Assembly: GCA_007120155.1 (NCBI GenBank)
Contig: SKOF01000420.1
Coordinates: forward strand, 1-5,228
Source: Thioalkalivibrio sp.
Lineage (GTDB): Bacteria > Pseudomonadota > Gammaproteobacteria > Ectothiorhodospirales > Ectothiorhodospiraceae
Direction: 5' to 3'
Length of the DNA: 5,228 bases
The position numbers and the translations under genes are program-made. Positions within the stretch are counted from its first letter, which is position 1. Each line of letters opens with the position of its first letter. This document shows, one piece after another, positions 1 through 5,228 of this stretch. Below the pieces are notes generated by a model that saw only the letters and a program-made list of their open reading frames with translations, was not told where the DNA came from and did not search any database.

Positions 1-282
1 CTGGAAGACAGCCTGGAGGGACGGCCCTTCCGCATCCTGGCGGTGAACCTGGGTGAGGACGAAGAGACCGTGCATGCGTTCCTGGAACGCATCAACGTGG
101 ACTTCACCATTCTCATGGACCCGGCCGGCCGCGCGCTGCGTGACTGGAACGTGCTGGCCTATCCCACCAGTTACGTGATCGGCCGCGGCGGCGAGATCCG
201 CTATGCCCTGTTCGGGGCCATCGAGTGGATGGATCCGGAAGTGATTGCGGTGTTCGAGAATCTCATGCGGGAAAAGGATTAG
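1..282 (+). CDS. TlpA/ResA-like thioredoxin-fold protein, C-terminal part (5' end outside window)
   Basis: The reading frame is open from base 1 to a TAG at 280-282 and gives 93 residues with no start of its own. What is visible fits the second half of a thioredoxin fold of the TlpA/ResA/AhpC-TSA type: a strand (RILAVNLGE, about 11-19), a helix (ETVHAFLERI), a second strand (FTILMDPAG, about 35-43), then AYPTSYVIGRGGEIRY (about 53-68). In this last block P55 is the expected cis-proline, and the stretch after it is the strand-turn-strand that usually carries 'D..G.I'. A GAIEW segment and a C-terminal helix follow. The CxxC active site would lie upstream of the window, so it cannot be said whether the protein is redox-active. 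Members of this family are usually periplasmic or membrane-anchored thiol-disulfide oxidoreductases, often used in cytochrome c maturation; that role is inferred from the family. The following gene starts 163 bp downstream. Confidence 0.82.
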   Translation: MEDSLEGRPFRILAVNLGEDEETVHAFLERINVDFTILMDPAGRALRDWNVLAYPTSYVIGRGGEIRYALFGAIEWMDPEVIAVFENLMREKD

Positions 283-298
283 GGACCAGACGCCTTAT

Positions 299-365
299 CC
301 GGGGGGGGGCGCAGGGAAGATCTTCACTGCGGAGATCGCCGCGTCCTCTGCGGCGCCCGCCCGGG
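299..365. other. GC-rich dyad region with a G9 run in the gap between two genes
   Basis: The gap after the thioredoxin-like gene holds nine consecutive G (301-309). The stretch 307-312 (GGGCGC) can pair perfectly with 353-358, and 303-305 extends the pairing with 360-362 after one mismatch. Inside this there is a 10-bp palindrome (GAAGATCTTC, 316-325) and a 6-bp stem (337-342 with 350-355, 7-nt loop). Such structure could slow or end transcription of the upstream gene, but no T run follows it, so it is not called as an intrinsic terminator. Confidence 0.3.
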
Positions 366-445
366 CATGCATGGTTCGCGTTCATTTGTGGACGCCCACC
401 CGCTAACATGTGCCGACACCCTCTCAACTGCGCGGGATCGCCGCC

Positions 446-907
446 ATGTCCCTGTTCATGGAATCCGGGTCCACCGACATCTCCCACGTGATTCAACTTG
501 CGGTGGCGCCGGTGTTCCTGCTGGCGGGCATCGGCGCTTTCATCAACGCCTTCGCCAGCCGGCTGGCCCGGGTGGTAGACCGGAGCCGCCACCTGGAATC
601 CGGAATACAGAGCGTGGACGACCACGCCACCCGCGCCGCCGCCTACCGGGAACTGGATACGCTTCGCAAACGGGCGCGTCTCGCGTACGCGGGCATCGCG
701 CTGGCCACCCTGTCGGGCCTGCTGGTGTGCCTGCTCATCGTGTTCGCCTTCCTGGATCACTTCCTGGCCCTGGACATGCCCGAGATCGTGGGTGCCCTGT
801 TCATCGGCGCCATGCTCTCACTGATCGGCGCACTGATCGCCTTCCTGCGGGAGGTGTTTCTGGCGGTACGCAACCTGGCGCTGCTGCGGGGGAAGAAGGA
901 GGAATAG
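446..907 (+). CDS. DUF2721 family three-helix inner-membrane protein
   Basis: The predicted protein has 153 residues and matches the DUF2721 pattern, whose function is unknown. It opens with DISHVIQLAVAPVFLLAG (about 11-28), where the family has a conserved ISxVIQLxxAPVFLLxGIG block, followed by NAFASRLARVVDRSRHLE (34-51), also family-typical. Three hydrophobic segments lie at about 14-36, 80-103 and 113-135. They are separated by a charged loop (about 40-78, rich in Arg, Asp and Glu) that probably faces the cytoplasm, and the tail is basic then acidic (RGKKEE). I chose ATG 446 because conserved sequence begins soon after it. An in-frame GTG at 410 would add 12 residues without a visible ribosome site, and ATG 458 is also possible. 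No start has a strong Shine-Dalgarno. The gene converges on hemN, with a repeat hairpin between their stops. No partner suggests a specific role. Confidence 0.85.
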   Translation: MSLFMESGSTDISHVIQLAVAPVFLLAGIGAFINAFASRLARVVDRSRHLESGIQSVDDHATRAAAYRELDTLRKRARLAYAGIALATLSGLLVCLLIVFAFLDHFLALDMPEIVGALFIGAMLSLIGALIAFLREVFLAVRNLALLRGKKEE

Positions 908-922
908 AGGAGGCGGATTACA

Positions 923-1032
923 GTTCAAGGTTCAAAGTTCAAGGTTCAAGGTTCAAGGTTCAAGGTTCAACGGGTCGGCATGGCATATCCTTTGAATTTT
1001 GAACCTTGAACTTTGAACCTTGAACGTTGAAT
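923..1032. repeat. Inverted array of 7-bp repeats (GTTCAAG / CTTGAAC) between convergent genes
   Basis: The left arm, 923-971, is seven head-to-tail heptamers: GTTCAAG, GTTCAAA, four GTTCAAG, then GTTCAAC. After a spacer (972-990) the right arm, 991-1032, has six units in the opposite sense: TTTGAAT, TTTGAAC, CTTGAAC, TTTGAAC, CTTGAAC, GTTGAAT. The variant unit GTTCAAA at 930-936 is matched by TTTGAAC at 1012-1018, so 923-943 pairs perfectly with 1005-1025 (21 bp). The next two units pair at 6/7 and 5/7. The array starts 15 bp after the DUF2721 stop and ends 4 bp before the hemN stop, so it could end transcription from both sides or protect both mRNA 3' ends. No good T tract follows it in either direction. 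It is neither a CRISPR array nor a known IS end. Confidence 0.9.
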
Positions 1033-1036
1033 TTCC

Positions 1037-2437
1037 TCAAATGACTTTCGAGTGCCGCACCACCGCCGCCTCGCGGATGTAGCGGTCGAACACCATGCAG
1101 ATGTTGCGGATCAGGAGGCGGCCCCTGGGTGTTACCGTGATGCCGTCCGCGTCCACGTTCAGGAGGCCGTCGGCCTGCATGGGCTGAAGCGCCTTCAGTT
1201 CTCCGGCGAAGTAATCGGCGAACACCACGCTGTGCCGTGCCTCCACGGTGGCGAAGTCCAGGCGGAAATGGCAGATGAGCGCGGTGATCACGTCGCGGCG
1301 CAACCGGTCGTCCGCATCCAGACGCACACCCCGGAAGACCGCCAGTTCGCCTGCATCGATGCGTCCGTAGTAACTGTCCAGATCGTGGCGATTCTGCGCG
1401 TAGCAGTCCTGCACCATACCGATGCTGGTCACGCCCAGCCCGATCACGTCGCAGTCCGCATGGGTGGAGTAACCCTGGAAATTGCGATACAGCGTGCCCT
1501 CGCGCTGGGCCACGGCCAGTTCATCGTCGGGGCGGGCAAAGTGATCCATGCCGATGTAGAGGTAACCGGCCTCGATGAGCTGGGCAATGGTCTGCTGGAG
1601 GATGGCGAGGCGCTCCGCCGGCTCGGGCAGGTCCTGCTCGTTGATACGACGCTGGGGCTTGAATCGCTCCGGCAGGTGCGCATAGTTGAACACGGATATC
1701 CGGTCGGGCGCGGCCTCGATGATGCGCTCCACGGTCGCGGCGAAGCTTGCCCGGGTCTGCAGCGGAAGACCGTAGATCAGGTCCACGTTGATAGACCGGA
1801 ACCCCACCTGCCGGGCCTCCTGCAGCACCGCAAGGGTCTGACCGGCCGGCTGGATACGATTCACCGCCTGCTGCACCCGCGGATCGAAGTCCTGCACACC
1901 CAGGCTCAGGCGATTGAACCCCAGGCGCCGCAACAGGGACAGCGTGTCGTTCCCCACCTCCCGGGGATCGATCTCAATGCCGTACTCCCCCGCATCCTCC
2001 TGCAGCCCACCGAAATGCGTGGCGATCCCGGTCATCAGCTCCGCCATCTCGTCGTGGGCGATGAACGTGGGCGTACCACCGCCCAGGTGCAACTGGTCCA
2101 CGGTGCGGTCGGAGTCAAACAGCGACGCCTGCATCTCCATCTCGCGCAGCAGCCGGTCCAGGTAGGGCCGTGCCCGGCTGCGGTCCTTGGTGACGATCTT
2201 GTTGCAGGCGCAGTAGTAGCAGACCGTGTCGCAGAACGGGATGTGCACGTACAGGGACAGGGGCCGCCCCGAGGCGTTGCTCGCCAGCGCCTGCGCCCGG
2301 TAGTCGTCGGCCGCAAAGCCCTCGTGGAACTGCACCGCCGTGGGGTAGGAGGTATAGCGGGGCCCCGCCATGTCGTAGCGGCGGATCAGTTCGGCATCGA
2401 ATTCCACGTTCTGGGGGATGGGGGTCGTGGTGGTCAT
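1037..2437 (-). CDS. hemN: Oxygen-independent coproporphyrinogen III oxidase (radical SAM)
   Basis: HemN converts coproporphyrinogen III to protoporphyrinogen IX by two oxidative decarboxylations using S-adenosylmethionine and a [4Fe-4S] cluster, in the cytoplasm, and so allows haem synthesis without oxygen. The 466-residue product is close to the usual length (457 in E. coli). Visible signatures: the N-terminal GPRYTSYPTAVQFHEGF block (25-41); YVHIPFCDTVCYYCACNK (63-80), in which C69, C73 and C76 form the radical SAM CxxxCxxC motif and C78 is the further conserved cysteine; the SAM-binding GGGTPT (119-124); EIDPREV (155-161); LSLGVQDFD (177-185); and DLIYGLP (219-225). The C-terminal HemN domain follows, with GYSTHADCD and IGLGVTSIG. 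These features separate true HemN from the shorter HemW/ChuW-type homologues. The ATG at 2437 gives the normal N-terminus, though no strong Shine-Dalgarno is seen. Transcription from its own FNR-type promoter is predicted in the 178-bp gap behind prmB. Confidence 0.97.
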   Translation of the reverse strand: MTTTTPIPQNVEFDAELIRRYDMAGPRYTSYPTAVQFHEGFAADDYRAQALASNASGRPLSLYVHIPFCDTVCYYCACNKIVTKDRSRARPYLDRLLREMEMQASLFDSDRTVDQLHLGGGTPTFIAHDEMAELMTGIATHFGGLQEDAGEYGIEIDPREVGNDTLSLLRRLGFNRLSLGVQDFDPRVQQAVNRIQPAGQTLAVLQEARQVGFRSINVDLIYGLPLQTRASFAATVERIIEAAPDRISVFNYAHLPERFKPQRRINEQDLPEPAERLAILQQTIAQLIEAGYLYIGMDHFARPDDELAVAQREGTLYRNFQGYSTHADCDVIGLGVTSIGMVQDCYAQNRHDLDSYYGRIDAGELAVFRGVRLDADDRLRRDVITALICHFRLDFATVEARHSVVFADYFAGELKALQPMQADGLLNVDADGITVTPRGRLLIRNICMVFDRYIREAAVVRHSKVI

Positions 2438-2467
2438 GGCAGAATCGGTAACACCCGCTGATGAATA

Positions 2468-2516
2468 TGCTTGAACTCTAGTCCGCCCCGGAAGGGGCAG
2501 GGATGACCGAGATCAA
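2468..2516 (-). promoter_or_regulatory. Candidate class II FNR/ANR-dependent promoter of hemN
   Basis: Read on the minus strand, 2516-2503 is TTGAT-CTCG-GTCAT, matching 8 of 10 fixed bases of the FNR/ANR consensus TTGAT-N4-ATCAA with a perfect upstream half. Exactly 22 bp downstream is TAGAGT (2480-2475), a 4/6 match to TATAAT. With that element as the -10, the box is centred at -41.5 from a start near 2468, which is the standard geometry of class II FNR-activated promoters. No TTGACA-like -35 is needed or seen. The predicted leader is about 31 nt. hemN genes are known FNR/ANR/DNR targets in other gammaproteobacteria, which supports the call; activity here is inferred. Confidence 0.62.
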
Positions 2517-2613
2517 TACTAGGGATTAAAGGGGACGCTGTGAAGGATGCAACAAGTCTACCCCCGGAACCCCGCGCATGGCGAAGAACCCGGGTGTGGT
2601 GGTTCCATTCAAC

Positions 2614-2641
2614 CTTCATCCTTCTGCCTTCATCCTTTCAA
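2614..2641. repeat. Short degenerate 7-bp-period repeat overlapping the prmB 3' end
   Basis: On the plus strand the stretch reads as four heptads: CTTCATC, CTTCTGC, CTTCATC, CTTTCAA. The first and third are identical, giving a 14-bp repeat step. On the minus strand it encodes the last PrmB residues (about ERMKAEG) and supplies the TGA at 2618-2616. The nonamer TTCATCCTT occurs here twice (2615 and 2629) and again at 5191-5199 beside the psd palindrome. The array is short and low in complexity, so chance or simple slippage is possible. Confidence 0.45.
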
Positions 2642-3530
2642 AAAGCTCCTCGGCGCCCACCACGAACACCCCCTGTCCGCCATGCTCGAACTCGAGCCAG
2701 GTAAACGGGGCATCGGGAAACCGTGCCATGAGCGCGGCCTGGCTGTTGCCCACCTCCACCACCAGGATGCCGCCGGGCGCCAGGTGTGACGGGGCATCCC
2801 GCAGGATACGCAGGGCGGCCTCGAGCCCGTCTTCCCCGGAGGCCAGGCCCAGGGAAGGCTCATGACGAAACTCCGCCGCCAGCGCGGCCATGTCGCCGGC
2901 GTCCACATAGGGCGGATTGCTGACGATCAGGTCGTAGCGTTCCGGCCCGATCCCGTCGAACAGGTCGGAGCGCAGGGCACGGACCCGGTCCTCCAGCCCG
3001 TGCCGGCGGATGTTCTCCCGGGCGACGGCCAGGGCATCCGGGGAAATGTCACTCAGATCCACCCGGGCCTCGGGAAAGGCATGGGCGCAGGCAATGCCGA
3101 TACAACCACTGCCGGTGCACAGGTCCAGCACCCGGCCCACGCGCACCGGGTCGATCCAGGGCGAAAACCCCTGCCCGATCAGTTCAGCGATGGGGGAACG
3201 GGGCACCAGCACCCGCTCGTCCACGTAGAACGGAAGCCCCGCGAACCAGGCTTCCCGGGTCAGGTAGGCGGCCGGCTTGCGGGTATTGACCCGTTGCACC
3301 AGCAGGTCGGTCACCCGGGCACGCTCCTCCCGGGACAGGTGGGCATCCAGGTAGTCGGGGGGCAGATCGTGGTCCAGGTGCAGCGCGTGCAGCACCAGCC
3401 AGGCCGCCTCGTCCAGGGCGTTGTCCGTGCCGTGGGCATACGTGAGGCCTGCCTCGCTGAAGCGGCTGGCGCCCCAGCGGATGAAATCGCGAATGGTTTC
3501 CAGGCCCTGGGGCAAGGCGGATGGCTGCAT
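2616..3530 (-). CDS. prmB: Ribosomal protein L3 N5-glutamine methyltransferase PrmB
   Basis: PrmB uses S-adenosylmethionine to methylate the side-chain amide of a conserved glutamine in ribosomal protein L3 in the cytoplasm, aiding 50S assembly. The 304-residue product is near the family length (310 in E. coli). An N-terminal helical domain (about 10-90) is followed by AWFAGLPFYVDERVLVPRSPIAELI (about 94-118), then a Rossmann methyltransferase domain with motif I DLCTGSGCIGI (136-146), the acidic DLSDISPDAL (158-167), the catalytic NPPY (205-208) and EFRHEPSLGLASGEDGL (220-236). The LVPRSPIAELI and E(F/Y)RHEP signatures favour PrmB over its paralogue PrmC, which methylates release factors. 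The start at 3530 matches the family N-terminus. The frame stays open to 3599, but that extension would overlap the divergent SCO gene and has no family match. The last residues are encoded by a small repeat, so the tail may be acquired. No strong Shine-Dalgarno is seen. Confidence 0.93.
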   Translation of the reverse strand: MQPSALPQGLETIRDFIRWGASRFSEAGLTYAHGTDNALDEAAWLVLHALHLDHDLPPDYLDAHLSREERARVTDLLVQRVNTRKPAAYLTREAWFAGLPFYVDERVLVPRSPIAELIGQGFSPWIDPVRVGRVLDLCTGSGCIGIACAHAFPEARVDLSDISPDALAVARENIRRHGLEDRVRALRSDLFDGIGPERYDLIVSNPPYVDAGDMAALAAEFRHEPSLGLASGEDGLEAALRILRDAPSHLAPGGILVVEVGNSQAALMARFPDAPFTWLEFEHGGQGVFVVGAEELFERMKAEG

Positions 3531-3560
3531 GGTCTGTGCCGTCGACGTGAAAGATGTGGA

Positions 3561-3591
3561 ATAATACGCCGATGGCCCGGATGCTTCACAA
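3561..3591 (-). promoter_or_regulatory. prmB: Possible sigma70-type promoter for prmB
   Basis: On the minus strand TATTAT (3566-3561) matches 5/6 of a -10 box and TTGTGA (3591-3586) matches 4/6 of a -35 box, with a somewhat long 19-bp spacer. A start near 3554 would leave a leader of about 24 nt before ATG 3530. The elements lie over the start of the divergent SCO gene. This is a pattern match in an otherwise GC-rich stretch. Confidence 0.3.
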
Positions 3592-4237
3592 TCGAACACT
3601 GCAGATCCTGCTGTTGTTGCTCGCCGGCGCCGTGGCCATGGCCATCGGCATCGGCGCGGGCATGTCGCAGCGCGACGCCGGCGGGGCCGGGCCCCTGTCC
3701 CTGGACGGCGGCACCTGGCTGCCGGAACCGCGTGCGCTGCCGGACTTCGAGCTCATCGACATGCAGGGCGAGCCGTTCACCCGCGCGTCCCTGGAAGGCC
3801 AGTGGAGCTTCCTCTTCTTCGGCTATACCTACTGCCCCGATATCTGCCCGCTCACCATGGCCCTGCTGGGCAGCGCCGTGGAGGAGATCCAGCGCGCGGA
3901 GCCACGGGCCGGCAGCCCCGGCGTCGTTTTCGTCTCCGTGGACCCGGAGCGTGACACCCCGGAGGCGCTCAAGGAGTACGTGGGCTACTTCAATGCCGAT
4001 TTCACGGGTGTCACGGCCCCCATGGAACGGCTGACCCCGTTCACCCGCGCCCTGGGGATTCTGCATCGCAAGGCCGAGGACCCCCGGGATCCGGACAACT
4101 ACCTGGTGGACCATTCCGCGTCGATTCTGCTGATCAACCCGCAGGGGCAGCTCCAGGCGGTGCTCAGCGCACCCCACCAGGTGGACACCCTGGCTTCGGA
4201 TTTCCTGCTGATCCGCAAGCATTTCGAACGGGGCTGA
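3572..4237 (+). CDS. SCO1/SenC family copper chaperone for cytochrome oxidase assembly
   Basis: SCO proteins are membrane-anchored thioredoxin-fold proteins on the periplasmic side that deliver copper to, or reduce, the CuA site of cytochrome c oxidase subunit II. From ATG 3572 the product has 221 residues: a short basic N-terminus, one hydrophobic anchor (about 10-31, leucine- and alanine-rich), then the SCO domain. The copper ligands are present: the CPDIC motif (C88 and C92, within FFGYTYCPDICPLTM) and H181 in YLVDHSASILLINPQG. The SVDPERDTPEALKEY segment (about 122-136) is also characteristic. ATG 3554 is in frame and would add six residues; I prefer 3572 because it leaves more room for the divergent prmB start, but neither has a strong Shine-Dalgarno. 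No cytochrome oxidase genes are in the window, so the client is inferred. Only one base separates its stop from the psd start, suggesting co-transcription. It is called sco1 or senC in other genomes. Confidence 0.93.
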   Translation: MARMLHNRTLQILLLLLAGAVAMAIGIGAGMSQRDAGGAGPLSLDGGTWLPEPRALPDFELIDMQGEPFTRASLEGQWSFLFFGYTYCPDICPLTMALLGSAVEEIQRAEPRAGSPGVVFVSVDPERDTPEALKEYVGYFNADFTGVTAPMERLTPFTRALGILHRKAEDPRDPDNYLVDHSASILLINPQGQLQAVLSAPHQVDTLASDFLLIRKHFERG

Positions 4238-4238
4238 G

Positions 4239-5111
4239 ATGCCGGGCGCCACACCGCCCCGGTGGCTTGACCTGCTCAAGTCCCTGCCGCTCTACGCCCT
4301 GCCCCATCACGCCGTGTCCCGTGCCGTGCATGCCATGGCCCGCATGGAAACCCGGCTCAAGGACCCCCTGGTGCGCTGGTTCATTCGCCGTTACGGCGTG
4401 GACATGACCGAGGCGGCCGAACCCCGGCCCGAGGCCTATGCCAGCTTCAACGCCTTCTTCACCCGCGCCCTGCGGCCCGATGCACGGCCGCTGGATGCCG
4501 ATCCCGACGCCCTGCCGAGCCCCGCGGACAGCACTGTCAGTGCCCTGGGGCGCATCACCCACGGCCGCATCATCCAGGCCAAGGGCCACGACTACAGTGT
4601 CGAGACCCTGCTGGGCGGCAACGGGCGGCGGGCCGCCCCGTTCCGGGACGGGCACTTCATCACCCTGTATCTCTCGCCCCGGGACTACCACCGGGTGCAC
4701 ATGCCCGCCGCCGGGCTGTTGCGCGAGACCATCTACATCCCCGGGCGCCTGTTTTCCGTGGCCCCCCACACAGTGCGCACCATCCCGAACCTGTTCGCCC
4801 GCAACGAGCGCGTGGCCTGCCTGTTCGACACGGACCGCGGCCCGCTCGCCTCGATCATGGTGGGCGCCATCAACGTGGGCAGCATCGAACTGGTCTGGGC
4901 CGGCGAGGTCACCCCGCCCCGCGGCGATCTGACGGTCACGGACTACGGAGATCGCGCGTTACGGCTCGAGCGCGGCGCCGAGATGGGCCGTTTCAACCTG
5001 GGCTCCACGGTGATCCTGCTGCTGCCGGACATCCCCTTTGCCTGGCGTGACGATCTGGCGCCGGGGGTGAGGGTGAAGATGGGGGAAGGGATTGGGAAGT
5101 TCGAAGGGTGA
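4239..5111 (+). CDS. psd: Phosphatidylserine decarboxylase proenzyme
   Basis: Psd decarboxylates phosphatidylserine to phosphatidylethanolamine at the inner membrane, the last step of the main bacterial pathway to this lipid. The 290-residue proenzyme is shorter than E. coli Psd (322) but typical of many proteobacteria. It carries the LGST self-cleavage motif at 254-257 (in GRFNLGSTVILLLP). Cleavage between G255 and S256 would yield a beta chain of 255 residues and an alpha chain of 35 residues starting with the pyruvoyl group made from S256. Other landmarks are FNAFFTRALRPDARP (70-84), SPADST with D97 as the likely triad aspartate, YLSPRDYHRVHMPAAG (144-159) with H151/H154, NLFARNERVACLFDT (184-198) and VGSIELVWAGEVTPP (213-227). 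ATG 4239 lies one base after the SCO stop (TGA-G-ATG), which suggests translational coupling. The TGA at 5109-5111 is the first three bases of a long palindrome. Confidence 0.96.
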   Translation: MPGATPPRWLDLLKSLPLYALPHHAVSRAVHAMARMETRLKDPLVRWFIRRYGVDMTEAAEPRPEAYASFNAFFTRALRPDARPLDADPDALPSPADSTVSALGRITHGRIIQAKGHDYSVETLLGGNGRRAAPFRDGHFITLYLSPRDYHRVHMPAAGLLRETIYIPGRLFSVAPHTVRTIPNLFARNERVACLFDTDRGPLASIMVGAINVGSIELVWAGEVTPPRGDLTVTDYGDRALRLERGAEMGRFNLGSTVILLLPDIPFAWRDDLAPGVRVKMGEGIGKFEG

Positions 5112-5194
5112 ATCAAGGGGTCAGAATCAAGGGGTCAGAGTTGTTGAAGTTCGCTTCAACAACTCTGCCCCATTGATTCTGACCCCTTGATTCA
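5109..5194. repeat. Long palindrome (41-bp stem, TTCG loop) with a tandem 14-bp unit in each arm; REP/RAYT-like
   Basis: Bases 5109-5149 pair with 5154-5194 around the loop TTCG (5150-5153). By hand, 39 of 41 positions are Watson-Crick; the exceptions are T5135 against C5168 and G5131 against A5172. The left arm contains AATCAAGGGGTCAG twice in tandem (5111-5124, 5125-5138), and the right arm holds the complement with the two changes. The GGGGTCAGAG / TCTGACCCC type of arm resembles palindromes that flank REP-associated tyrosine transposases (Y1 family) in proteobacteria; that link is from memory of the pattern. No transposase is in the window. The psd stop codon is the first three bases of the left arm. 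As RNA it could end the SCO-psd transcript or protect its 3' end, although only a weak pyrimidine run (TCCTTCC) follows. Confidence 0.9.
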
Positions 5195-5228
5195 TCCTTC
5201 CACTACGCCCGCTCCCACGGAAACGCCA

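Noticed and set aside
410..445. GTG start at 410 for the DUF2721 gene, with a TTCATT/TAACAT promoter-like pair at 381-409
   Set aside because: No ribosome site precedes the GTG and the added residues are not family-like. The promoter pair is only 3/6 and 4/6, too weak to call.
923..1032. CRISPR array or integration repeat
   Set aside because: Units are 7 bp with no spacers and the array is mirrored in two orientations, which does not fit a CRISPR.
1052..2461. Long plus-strand open frame (469 codons) across hemN
   Set aside because: It is antisense to a full HemN with all expected motifs. Its translation is rich in His, Arg, Gly and Val with no family pattern, as expected for a shadow frame in high-GC DNA.
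2485..2498. GCCCC-GGAA-GGGGC dyad inside the hemN promoter spacer as an operator
   Set aside because: The stem is only 5 bp in GC-rich DNA and lies where polymerase would bind. It matches no known operator.
3531..3599. N-terminal extension of PrmB to an upstream start at 3599
   Set aside because: The extra 23 residues resemble no PrmB N-terminus and would overlap the SCO start. The family start fits 3530.
2862..4279. Long open frames antisense to prmB (2862-4034 +) and to the SCO gene (3311-4279 -)
   Set aside because: Both cross the divergent prmB/SCO start region and partly follow an alternative frame of the real genes. Neither shows a recognisable domain, so they are high-GC shadow frames.
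5203..5228. Possible end of a minus-strand gene entering from the right edge (reads AFPWERA then TAG)
   Set aside because: Seven residues are too few to assign. A convergent gene is plausible by analogy with 907/1037 but cannot be supported.

Overview
The window is a high-GC (roughly 64% by eye) bacterial chromosome segment. Its protein families (HemN, PrmB, an SCO copper chaperone, a short LGST-type phosphatidylserine decarboxylase and a DUF2721 membrane protein) look like those of a gammaproteobacterium. The GC content, the 7-bp repeats between genes and the REP/RAYT-like palindrome would fit a Chromatiales/Ectothiorhodospiraceae-type genome, but that placement is inference. No tRNA, rRNA, CRISPR array, transposase gene or phage gene was found.

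Layout, left to right: (1) 1-282 +, the C-terminal 93 residues of a TlpA/ResA-like thioredoxin-fold protein, cut by the window edge. (2) 283-445, a gap with a run of nine G and GC-rich dyads. (3) 446-907 +, a three-helix DUF2721 membrane protein. (4) 923-1032, a large hairpin made of 7-bp units (GTTCAAG on the left arm, CTTGAAC on the right), lying between two convergent genes. (5) 1037-2437 -, hemN, the oxygen-independent coproporphyrinogen III oxidase. (6) 2438-2615, the hemN leader, with a candidate FNR/ANR box spaced exactly as in a class II FNR promoter. (7) 2616-3530 -, prmB, the ribosomal protein L3 glutamine methyltransferase, whose last codons lie in a small 7-bp-period repeat. (8) 3531-3571, a short divergent start region. 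(9) 3572-4237 +, an SCO/SenC copper chaperone. (10) 4239-5111 +, psd, starting one base after the SCO stop. (11) 5109-5194, a 41-bp-stem palindrome with a TTCG loop that contains the psd stop codon. (12) 5195-5228, a stub with no supportable gene.

How the genes fit together: hemN makes haem without oxygen, and its predicted FNR-type control suits a facultative or microaerobic respirer. SCO serves CuA assembly in cytochrome oxidase, and the thioredoxin-like fragment also belongs to the extracytoplasmic redox world. psd (phosphatidylethanolamine synthesis) and prmB (ribosome modification) are housekeeping genes. The coding content is ordinary and I see no new multi-gene system. The points worth a second look are between the genes: the hemN promoter geometry, and three separate gene 3' ends (923-1032, 2614-2641, 5109-5194) that carry repeats with 7- or 14-bp periodicity.
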